Positions 7,504 through 14,900 of a DNA stretch of 28,756 bases are shown here, in pieces (position 1 is the first letter of the stretch; each line of letters starts with the position of its first letter). The DNA comes from an uncultured Oscillospiraceae bacterium (GTDB taxonomy: Bacteria > Bacillota > Clostridia > Oscillospirales > Oscillospiraceae). The notes beneath the pieces were generated by a model. That model saw nothing but the letters and a program-made list of their open reading frames with translations, was not told where the DNA came from and did not search any database. The position numbers and the translations under genes are program-made. The DNA lies in NCBI GenBank assembly GCA_910587205.1, contig CAJULZ010000017.1, positions 1-28,756 of the forward strand. Direction: 5' to 3'.

Positions 7504-8145
7504 ATGGACGTGAGCGCCGAGGCCGCCGATCTGGTGGTGAAGGAGAGCATCCAGGCCACCGAGAGCGTGGTGAAGCTGGCAGGCTCCGCATTGAAAAATG
7601 TGGCGGCGCTGCTGCTGGCCTTGAAGCGGCAGGACGGCAAGGTAGTGGGCCAGACCAACGCCAAGCGTCTGGCCCGCGACCCGGCCCCCGCCGTGGTGAT
7701 CCCGTTGAAGCGGGAGGACATGGCCCAGTTCAAGAAGCTGGCAAAAGAGTACGGCATTTTGTACTTCATTGCCCAAAAGCGGGGCAGCACCGCGGGTTAT
7801 GTGAACGTGGTTTCCAACCAGAGCTACGCCGCCCAGCTCAACGCCGTGATGGAGGCCATGGCCTATCCCATCCCGGAAAAGGCCAAGGGGGAGGAAGCGC
7901 AAAAAAAAGCGCCGCCCCGTGTTCAACCAGAGAAGTCCTCGCCAGAGCGCGGGATTGGCTCGACTCCCTCCCAGACAGCAAGTGCGGCTACTGAACAGGA
8001 CGCACCCGCTGAATTGAGTGAATCAGTGCGGGCGAGGCTGGAAGGGCTGAAAGCCATGTCGGAACAGACCCATTCCAAACAGCAGGGCCGGAGCATGGCC
8101 CAGGGCAAGACCCAAAAGAGGGGCAAAGACACCAGAAGAACATAA
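7504..8145 (+). CDS. pcfB: PcfB-family (DUF3801) conjugation protein
   Basis: 213 residues. The first about 125 residues match DUF3801/PcfB (VVKLAGSALKNVAALLLALKR, then VVIPLKREDMAQFKKLAKEYGILYFIAQK). In pCF10, PcfB helps dock the relaxosome on the VirD4-type coupling protein. The C-terminal about 90 residues are charged and low in complexity, rich in Ser, Gln and Lys, and probably disordered. It follows mobA by 28 bases and has a Shine-Dalgarno (AAAGGTAGG) before ATG 7504. Its place between relaxase and coupling-protein genes fits that bridging role. Confidence 0.88.
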   Translation: MDVSAEAADLVVKESIQATESVVKLAGSALKNVAALLLALKRQDGKVVGQTNAKRLARDPAPAVVIPLKREDMAQFKKLAKEYGILYFIAQKRGSTAGYVNVVSNQSYAAQLNAVMEAMAYPIPEKAKGEEAQKKAPPRVQPEKSSPERGIGSTPSQTASAATEQDAPAELSESVRARLEGLKAMSEQTHSKQQGRSMAQGKTQKRGKDTRRT

Positions 8146-8159
8146 AAGGAGGAATTTTT

Positions 8160-9038
8160 TTGCCGAGTATCAGTGACATCATCAAGAACAAGACCACCCG
8201 TGATCAAGCGCGGACGGAACAGCTCCAGACGGATCGGGAAATGATCTCCGCCATGCGGGACGGTTCGCTGAACATGATCACCAGCAGTCCGGAGCACTAC
8301 CAGGAGTACCTGGATTTGCAGGCGGACAACATCCATTGCAGCGTCGGCAACGTGGCCCTCACCATGGCCCAGCTCCAGGGGGCCACCAAAATCGGCACCA
8401 CCGACTTCTGGCACAGCCAGGGCCGGTATGTTCGGGACGACGCCATCAACGCCGGGGCCAAGGTTTTTGTTCCGCCCCGCAACAAGCAGTACCGGGGCTA
8501 TTTCATGGGCAATTATTATGATGTAAGCCAGACCACGGGTAAGCCCATGCCCCAGCGGACAACCCTCACCGACCAGGACCCCCGGATGGATACGGCGCTG
8601 GCCGCCCTCATGGATCAGTCCCCGGTGACGGTGGCCGAGAGCACCGACATCGACGCGCCCGCCTTCTATGACCCGGACAAGCTGACTATTTTCATCCACC
8701 CGGAGTACAGCGCTACGGCGGTATTTGCCGCCCTGGGCAGCGAGATCGCGCTGGCCCGCTCTCATGACCGTGGCTATAACCAGAGCTTCAACCGGGAGCT
8801 TTACTCCCTGGACGCCCAAAGCGTGGGCTACATGGTATGCCGCCGCTTCGGGGTGGAGTGCGCCCCGCCCGATGTTCACCATGTCGCCGGAAGCTATGAG
8901 GGCCTACCCCCCAGCACCAGGGGCGAGGCGCTGGAAAAGGTTCGTGAAACCACCCGTAAAATTGGCGATGGGGTGGAGCAGACCATCAACCCCCGCCAGC
9001 AGGAGCGCGGGAACAACAGGCATTTCAGGGGCCGATAA
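8160..9038 (+). CDS. ArdC-like protein with degenerate metallopeptidase domain
   Basis: 292 residues from a TTG at 8160; AAAGGAGG (8145-8152) lies seven bases upstream and no ATG is near. The middle (GTTDFWHSQGRYVRDDAINAGAKVFV, then GNYYDVSQTTGKPMP) parallels the ssDNA-binding half of the ArdC-like protein at 3781-4737. The later AALGSEIALARSHDR and LDAQSVGYMVCRRFGVE line up with the HEIAH and AESVAYVVCQHFG region of that protein. Both zinc-binding histidines of the HExxH motif are gone, although the glutamate and the second helix are kept. It is therefore probably a non-catalytic paralogue, perhaps a single-strand-binding transfer protein. It is cotranscribed with pcfB. Confidence 0.65.
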   Translation: MPSISDIIKNKTTRDQARTEQLQTDREMISAMRDGSLNMITSSPEHYQEYLDLQADNIHCSVGNVALTMAQLQGATKIGTTDFWHSQGRYVRDDAINAGAKVFVPPRNKQYRGYFMGNYYDVSQTTGKPMPQRTTLTDQDPRMDTALAALMDQSPVTVAESTDIDAPAFYDPDKLTIFIHPEYSATAVFAALGSEIALARSHDRGYNQSFNRELYSLDAQSVGYMVCRRFGVECAPPDVHHVAGSYEGLPPSTRGEALEKVRETTRKIGDGVEQTINPRQQERGNNRHFRGR

Positions 9039-9063
9039 AGCGGCCCTATCCGGGTGTGTCCCC

Positions 9064-9170
9064 CCGGTGGAGGGTACGCCACCGGCCCCCGCCAGTCAAG
9101 GCCGGACGGTTGCAAAGGACGCAACCGCCCGCGAGCCGGCCAGCCCAAGGGCTGGCCGGACCTTGACAGG
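9064..9170 (+). ncRNA. Candidate structured RNA: hairpin plus three-way junction
   Basis: The 290-base gap after the 9038 stop is densely structured. A first hairpin pairs CCGGTGG (9064-9070) with CCACCGG (9079-9085). Then GTCAAGG (9095-9101) pairs with CCTTGAC (9161-9167) to enclose two more perfect helices: CGGTTGC/GCAACCG (9107-9113/9121-9127, loop AAAGGAC) and CCGGCCAGCCC/GGGCTGGCCGG (9136-9146/9149-9159). That is a three-way junction. No plausible ORF explains it. It could be an sRNA, a leader element, or simply processed mRNA. No known riboswitch class is recognised. Confidence 0.4.
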
Positions 9171-9214
9171 CGGCATCCGGCGGCGTGTTTTTGTGAGTAA
9201 GGGGAACACACCCC

Positions 9215-9238
9215 AAAAGCCGCCCAAGGGCGGCTTTT
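9215..9238 (+). terminator. Intrinsic terminator
   Basis: AAAAGCCGCCC (9215-9225), AA, GGGCGGCTTTT (9228-9238): a perfect 11-bp stem with a short T run. It closes the pcfB/ArdC-like operon or the structured RNA just upstream, and separates them from the surface module. Confidence 0.8.
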
Positions 9239-9328
9239 GCTATCCTGGGAGGCGGTTCGTCTCCCGTGACCCCGGCGGTCAACGCTCCGCGCTGGCCGCC
9301 TACCTTATACAATATGGAGGAACGCACA

Positions 9329-10222
9329 ATGAAACGAGCATCCATTCCCATCCTGGCGGCGCTGATGGCCTGCCTTCTGGCGCTCCCGGCCTACGCCGCC
9401 ACCTACTATCCCATCTCCGTGGAGGAATACACCTACGGCCCCTTTGACGAGCTGCGCATCGACAAGGTGTACGAGCTGTCCCGTTCCGATGATCCCGCCG
9501 ACATCCCCACGGAGGACTTTGACCGGAACGGCCTGCACTATACCCTGCTGGACGTGGTGAAAACCGATCAGGCCGACACGGACACCAAGGACTATACGGA
9601 GGTCGTCACCCTGGAGAGCGACACCAAGGACATGGCCCTCATCATCCAGCAGATGGAGCTTTCCATGGACGTGACCACCGAGGACGGCTATACCGGGACA
9701 CTTATGCCCGACTATCCCGGTATTAAGGTGGAGGCGGCGGGATATAAGACCAGCTCCCGCACCGTCACCGCCACCCGGTCTTACCCCAATCTCTCCGACG
9801 CGGACACGTCGCTGATCCCCCGCACCATCCAGGACAGCGGGCGCACCCTGACCCTGGCCGACGTTCAGTGGCAGGAGACCGGGGGCTTCTACAACGCCAC
9901 CGCCACCTACAGCGGCACCGCAAGCAGTAAGTACGCCACGGGCTACATTGCTACAGTGGAGTACAAGGGGGAAGTGACCCGGACGAGCTGTGACACAGTG
10001 ATCTACACCGCCACTTTCGCGTCTCATGGTGAGACGCAAATCGAAAGCAGCCCCCAGCCCACCCAGGGACCCGCTGAATCTGCCCAGCCGGAGGTCCCGG
10101 AGGGCGGCGTGAACTGGGCTGTTCTGGTGATCCCCGCCGCGCTGCTGCTGGGGCTGGCCGGGTTCGGGGGCTGGAAACTGGTCCGATACATCAACGACAA
10201 GAAAAGAGGTTATGTGAAATGA
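9329..10222 (+). CDS. Exported, membrane-anchored surface protein of unknown family
   Basis: 297 residues from ATG 9329, with GGAGG (9316-9320) at good spacing. A signal peptide (KRASIPILAALMACLLALPAYA) is followed by about 220 residues of beta-rich extracellular sequence with many Thr/Tyr/Asp. A Pro/Gln/Glu linker leads to one transmembrane helix near residues 266-286 (NWAVLVIPAALLLGLAGFGG) and a short basic cytoplasmic tail. No named domain is recognised. A copy of the dispersed palindrome lies in frame in the linker (residues TFASHGETQ). Its stop overlaps the sortase start (ATGA), and the adhesin lies downstream, so it probably belongs to the cell-surface mating apparatus. Confidence 0.75.
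   Translation: MKRASIPILAALMACLLALPAYAATYYPISVEEYTYGPFDELRIDKVYELSRSDDPADIPTEDFDRNGLHYTLLDVVKTDQADTDTKDYTEVVTLESDTKDMALIIQQMELSMDVTTEDGYTGTLMPDYPGIKVEAAGYKTSSRTVTATRSYPNLSDADTSLIPRTIQDSGRTLTLADVQWQETGGFYNATATYSGTASSKYATGYIATVEYKGEVTRTSCDTVIYTATFASHGETQIESSPQPTQGPAESAQPEVPEGGVNWAVLVIPAALLLGLAGFGGWKLVRYINDKKRGYVK
10019..10037 (-). repeat. Dispersed palindrome, copy 3, inside a coding region
   Basis: GCGTCTCATGGTGAGACGC, perfect, read through in frame as part of the linker of the 9329-10222 protein. It has the same orientation and the same downstream CAAATC flank as copy 2. Confidence 0.9.
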
Positions 10223-11043
10223 GAAAACGCTTGACGGGCCTTGTGGCCGCCTGCTGTCTGCTGACGGCGCTGGCTATGCCCGCCCACGCTATGGAATACA
10301 CTTTCAAGGCCCCGGACGCCGGGGACTTCGGCACCCCCACCAGCGATGATACCATCTATCAGTGGGAGGACCCCAACGTGGACCGCTCCAAGACCAGCGC
10401 CCTGATCCCGCCCGGCTTCGGTACGCCGTCCAGCTATCTCCCCAATTTTGGGGAATTTTTGACGCCCAATCTGGCCGTAGGCGGACCGCTGAACGGCGGA
10501 AACTTGATCCCCGGCACCGTGGGGACGGCGGCCCTGCCTGGGGCCGTGGGCAGCGTCAACGGCTCCGCCGCCGACGCCAGCACCGGCTATCCCACTGTCA
10601 GCTATCCCACCGCCAGCGGGCCTGTCATTTCCTTCACGGAATTGACGCCCGATCTCTACAACAGCGACGGCAGCCTGGGCACCCTCAAAATCCCGTCCAT
10701 CGGCTTGACAGTGAAAGTCTATGAGGGCACCGGGGACGCGCCCCTGCTGAAAGGCGCGGGCCACTTCACCGGCACCACCGCCTGGGACGGTAACTACTGC
10801 GTGGCCGGGCACAACCGGGGCGTGCGGAACGACTTCGGGAAGATCCACACCCTCAAGAGCGGTGATACCATCAGCTTGACAACGCCCATGGGCACCCGTT
10901 CCTATGCTGTCACCAGCGTGAGTAAGATCAGCTATACCGACACCTCCATGCTGGAGGCCACCGCCGATAACTGCATCACCCTGTTTACCTGTGTGGAGGA
11001 TCAGCCCGCTTACCGCTGGTGTGTCCGGGCCGTGGCCGGATAG
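10219..11043 (+). CDS. Sortase-family transpeptidase
   Basis: 274 residues. A signal peptide (KRLTGLVAACCLLTALAMPAHA) is followed by a low-complexity Gly/Ser/Pro/Thr region to about residue 130. The sortase beta-barrel then begins at LGTLKIPSIGLTVKVYEGTG. Catalytic residues are visible: H198 in AGHNRG, C258 in TLFTC, and an arginine at R266 or R270 in YRWCVRA. The TLFTC motif and the short distance from Cys to Arg suggest a class D-like enzyme, but the class is not certain. It would cut LPxTG-type signals, and the only such signal nearby is LPKTG at the end of the giant adhesin. Its ATG overlaps the previous stop by four bases, so it is translationally coupled to the anchored surface protein. 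Confidence 0.9.
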   Translation: MRKRLTGLVAACCLLTALAMPAHAMEYTFKAPDAGDFGTPTSDDTIYQWEDPNVDRSKTSALIPPGFGTPSSYLPNFGEFLTPNLAVGGPLNGGNLIPGTVGTAALPGAVGSVNGSAADASTGYPTVSYPTASGPVISFTELTPDLYNSDGSLGTLKIPSIGLTVKVYEGTGDAPLLKGAGHFTGTTAWDGNYCVAGHNRGVRNDFGKIHTLKSGDTISLTTPMGTRSYAVTSVSKISYTDTSMLEATADNCITLFTCVEDQPAYRWCVRAVAG

Positions 11044-11052
11044 CCTGATTTT

Positions 11053-11081
11053 TTGACGCTATTTCTCATTTTTGATACAAT
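11053..11081 (+). promoter_or_regulatory. Sigma-A-type promoter
   Basis: TTGACG (11053-11058), a 17-base spacer, then TACAAT (11076-11081), in an AT-rich island directly after the sortase gene. Transcription would begin near 11088, giving a leader of about 40 bases before the 11129 gene. It is the clearest promoter in the window. Confidence 0.75.
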
Positions 11082-11128
11082 ATTAGTGGGGAAACCCACT
11101 CCAAAAACACATACGGGAGGTATCAGAA

Positions 11129-11845
11129 ATGAGGAACAAATATCTGCAATTTGCTTTAGGCATGATCGCGGGCGGCCTGCTGTGCGGCACAACGGCAGCG
11201 GCGGCGGACTACCTTACCGCCACCCCCAGCACACAGACCTTTTATCTCAGCGGCCAGCGGATCAGCCTCACCGCCTACGACATCGGCGGCAATAACTATG
11301 TGAAGCTCCGGGACATTGGGCAGGCCGTTGATTTTGGCGTAACCTATGACGGAACCACCAACAGCGTATACATCGACCCCAATTCACCCTATCAGGAGGA
11401 AGTGAAACAGACTGAACAGACCACGGGCACCCCCTCGGCCACAGTGACGGAGGAAACCGTACAAGCGGCGTTGGCCCAGCTCAAAGAGAAGTACCCATCC
11501 GGCACCCTGTATGGAGCGCCCTATATCTCCGGCTCCGGCGGTCCATATCGTGTCAGCAGCATCCATTGCGCGGGCTGGGCCATGAAGTGCTCCGACGCCG
11601 CTTTTGGAACTTTGCCATGGCGCCGCATTGACCGGCCAAGCTGGGACGAGATACGCCCCGGCGACCTTGTGGAATACACCAGCGATACCACGAACCATGT
11701 CGTGGTGGTCGTGCGGAAAACAGACGAATGTATCTTTGTGACAGAGAGCGGCTTGAACGATAAGACCCGGTGGGGAGGACAGTATTTCCGCTGGTGGTTG
11801 GAGGGACAGCCCGAATATATCCTGTTTACAAGATACCCGCAGTAA
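11129..11845 (+). CDS. Exported CHAP/NlpC-like cysteine hydrolase with copper-amine-oxidase-type N-terminal domain
   Basis: 238 residues with a signal peptide (QFALGMIAGGLLCGTTAAAA). Residues about 35-85 (SGQRISLTAYDIGGNNYVKLRDIGQAVDFGVTYDG in two conserved stretches) match the small stalk domain also found at the N-terminus of copper amine oxidases and common in Clostridial exported proteins. The C-terminal domain has a candidate nucleophile C147 in SIHCAGWAMKCSD, a PGDLVEY motif, and H190 in NHVVVVV, the Cys-His order of CHAP/NlpC-P60 cysteine peptidases. It probably trims peptidoglycan to let the transfer channel or surface fibre through. Substrate and class are inferred. It has its own promoter and a GGGAGG ribosome binding site. 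Confidence 0.7.
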   Translation: MRNKYLQFALGMIAGGLLCGTTAAAADYLTATPSTQTFYLSGQRISLTAYDIGGNNYVKLRDIGQAVDFGVTYDGTTNSVYIDPNSPYQEEVKQTEQTTGTPSATVTEETVQAALAQLKEKYPSGTLYGAPYISGSGGPYRVSSIHCAGWAMKCSDAAFGTLPWRRIDRPSWDEIRPGDLVEYTSDTTNHVVVVVRKTDECIFVTESGLNDKTRWGGQYFRWWLEGQPEYILFTRYPQ

Positions 11846-11863
11846 CGCAGAATGGGAATGAAA

Positions 11864-11879
11864 TCTCACCATGAGACGC
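11864..11879 (+). repeat. Dispersed palindrome, copy 4 (subtype with AAATCTCA left arm)
   Basis: TCTCACCATGAGACGC: the left arm reads AAATCTCA instead of GCGTCTCA. Outer bases GGGAAT (11854-11859) and ATTCCC (11881-11886) also pair. It starts 19 bases after the stop of the hydrolase gene. Confidence 0.85.
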
Positions 11880-11913
11880 AATTCCCTGGCACATTCAAAA
11901 TACTCAAGACTGG

Positions 11914-11945
11914 CAGGGCCAGATCGTGAAAGCGGTCTGGCCCTG
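11914..11945 (+). terminator. Hairpin before the giant adhesin gene
   Basis: CAGGGCCAGA (11914-11923) pairs with TCTGGCCCTG (11936-11945) around a 12-base loop. A weak T run follows, and the adhesin ribosome binding site comes 10 bases later. It may terminate the hydrolase transcript or attenuate the adhesin. Confidence 0.5.
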
Positions 11946-11968
11946 TCCCATTTCAAAGGAGGAAAAAT

Positions 11969-14900
11969 TTGAAGCATAAATTCATCAACCGGGCAATCGC
12001 CCTGCTGCTGGCCCTGGTGTGCGTCATGGGCCTGCTGCCCCTGTCCGCCTTCGCCGCTGATGGGCTGTCCTCGGCACCCGGCTCCATCACGCAGAAAAGC
12101 AGCGACTACATGAAGATCGGCGGCCAGTCCGTCCGCTACAGCGCCGCCAGCAGCGTGATCAACAGCGTGGGCAGGCCCTATGTGTTCGACGAGCAGGTGG
12201 AGGTTCCGGGCTTCGGCACCACCCGCGCCCTGTGCGCCTATCAGAAGGGCACCCTCGGCCCAGGGGCAAACGGACAGAAGTGGAACTACAAGAGCGAGGT
12301 GGACAACCCTTCGCTCCGGGTGCTGCTCACGTACATCTACTCCCACACCTACGGCAATTTCACCGCCGCTGGGGACGCCGTGGGCCTGGAACACTGGGGC
12401 CAATACTGGTCTGACATCTGGTTCATGGTGGCCCAGGCCGGGAGCTGGCTCTATGAGCATGGGGCCATCCTGGACGTGACCAGCAACCGGGAGGGTTTCA
12501 TTGAGCAAATGGCGGAGGAATTTGTGGCGGCTATGAAGCTGTACCATGACACCTACGGACAGTCCTCTTTCATCACCAACTGGAGCTCCATCGACACCCA
12601 CAGCATCATCGACAGCGCGGACGGCGGCAAAACGGGTTACTCCGCCTATGACTACATCGCCACCGGCGTGAACCTGGTGCTGGATCATCCCGAATACTAC
12701 CACAACTATCATCTGTGGCTCTACGAATGGGACAGCACCCAGCCCTGGAAGCTCCCCGGACAGTCCGGCGTTCCTATGCAGCGGCTTTTAATCGCCGTGC
12801 CGGACGACGAGCCGATCAATGAAAACCTCCGCCTCACAGTGAAGAAGCTGGAGGCCGGGAGCAACAAGCCCCTGCCCGGCGTTTCTTTTAAGGTGGAGGC
12901 CGTGGACGGTGATTTTTCCGTTACCCGCACCACTGGCGCGGACGGCACCTTTACCCTCACCGACACGGACGGCCTGACCTCCGGCCAGTACACCATCACC
13001 GAGGAAGCTGTGCCGGAGGGCTATGTGGCGCAGACTGCATCGCAGACGGTCACTGTCCTGCCCAATAATTCGATCAGCAACACATTCACTTTTTACAACA
13101 GCAAAGAGGGCGGCGGGGAAGGCTCCATCCGCAAGGTGGACGCGGACGACCCGACCAAGGGGATCGCCGGGGCTGTCATTAAGCTCACCAGCGTTAAACT
13201 GGATAACGGCGGTAGCTTCACCAGCACCTATATCACCAAGGACGGCGGCTATATTCTGAAAGAGGACCTTGATTTTTCCACCCTCCCCACGGGCAGCTAT
13301 GTGGCGGAGGAAATCACCCCGCCCGAGGGATATATTTTAAGCTCTGACGTGTCCAAGGTGAAGCAGACCTTCGTTTGGGACGGCAAGCATGATATTTCCC
13401 TGGTGTTTGAGAACGACGCCAAGGTAAAAGTGAAACTGCTGAAAGTAGACGAGAGCGGCCAGCCCTTGCCCGGTTGTATCTTCGTGGTCCTGCGGGACGG
13501 GCAGGTGATCTGCACCGAGAAAACCGACGCGGACGGCACCATTACCATCTCCAACGTCACCGAGGGCTATTATGAGTTCCGGGAGGTGGACGCGCCCCTG
13601 GGCTATGACTGCGACAGTTCCCCGGTGGGCGTCCACGTCACCGCCGAGGACCTCCAGGGGGAGCAGACGATCACCGTCACGAAAGAGAACCACCGCCTGC
13701 GCACCCTCACCATCCAGAAGCGGGACGCCGAGAGTGGTGAACCCATCCCCAGCACCTCTTTCCACATTGAGGGCGTGAACCTGGGCTATGAAAACGACGT
13801 GGTGACGGGCGCGGACGGCAAGGCTGTGTTGGAGAGTATGCCCAGCGGGTGCTATGAGATCACCGAGACGGACGTACCCAAACCCTATATCTTAGACACG
13901 AACAACCGAAAGACCGTCTGGATCGACAGCGAGAAAGACAAGGACATCGTGGTTGATTTTGTCAACAGCACCCTGCCCGGCCTCCGCCTGTTGAAGCTGG
14001 ATCGCCAGACCAACAAACCGATCCCCGGCGTCACCTTCAAAATTGAGGAAGTGGACGGCGGTTTTACCGACCAGCGCCAGACCGGGGCGGACGGCACCAT
14101 CTTTTGGGAGAACCTGCGCCCCGGCGCTTACAAGGTTTGGGAGGTAACTCCGGCCCCGAACTATGTCCATGACGATACCGTTCATGTGGTGCAGTTGGAG
14201 GAAAACCACACAACCACCATTGAGCTGACCAACATTGAGAAGCCCACGCTGAAGGTGCTGAAGGTGGACAGCATCACCCACAGCCCCATCGCCAATGTGA
14301 AATTTCAAATCTGGCGGGGGAGCGATGATACCATCACCGGGGAGCTGAACGACCTGGGCATCCACTACACCAACGCCAGCGGCGAGATCGTGTTGGAGCA
14401 CATCGACACGGGCTGGTATCGAATCCGCGAGCTGGAACCCGCCCCCGGCTACACCATCAAGCAGCCCGACACCCAGGACATCTATCTGGTGGCGGGAGAG
14501 ACGCGCACCGTCCAATTTGAGAACGTTCCGAAAAACGCCATCGTGGTCGAGAAGTACGACAGCGTGACCCATGAGGCCCTGCCCGGATGTACCTTCCAGC
14601 TTCGCTATCTGGCTGGAACCAGCGGAACCGGGGGCACCGTGATCGGCCAGAAGGTGACGGGGGCGAATGGTATCGCCATGTGGACCGGGCTGGAGCCTGG
14701 GGCCTATGTGATTGAGGAAGTAGACCCCGCGGACGGCTATTCGATCATCAATTCTTCCGAGACGGTCTATCTGGCCGACAACGGGGAACAGAGCGTTGTG
14801 ACCGTCCGCTTTGACAATTCCCCGGACGGCAGCCTTCTGATTCGGAAGGTATGCGCCACCAACCCTTCCGTTACCCTCCAGAACGCCGAGTTCAAAATCG

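Noticed and set aside
9301..9313. TATACAAT as a -10 element before the anchored surface protein
   Set aside because: No -35 hexamer at 16-18 bases upstream, and the start point would be almost on the ribosome binding site.
10219..11043. Sortase as a housekeeping class A enzyme
   Set aside because: It lies in the ICE between element genes, is coupled to the anchored surface protein, and has a short TLFTC-to-Arg spacing with an unusual low-complexity N-terminus.
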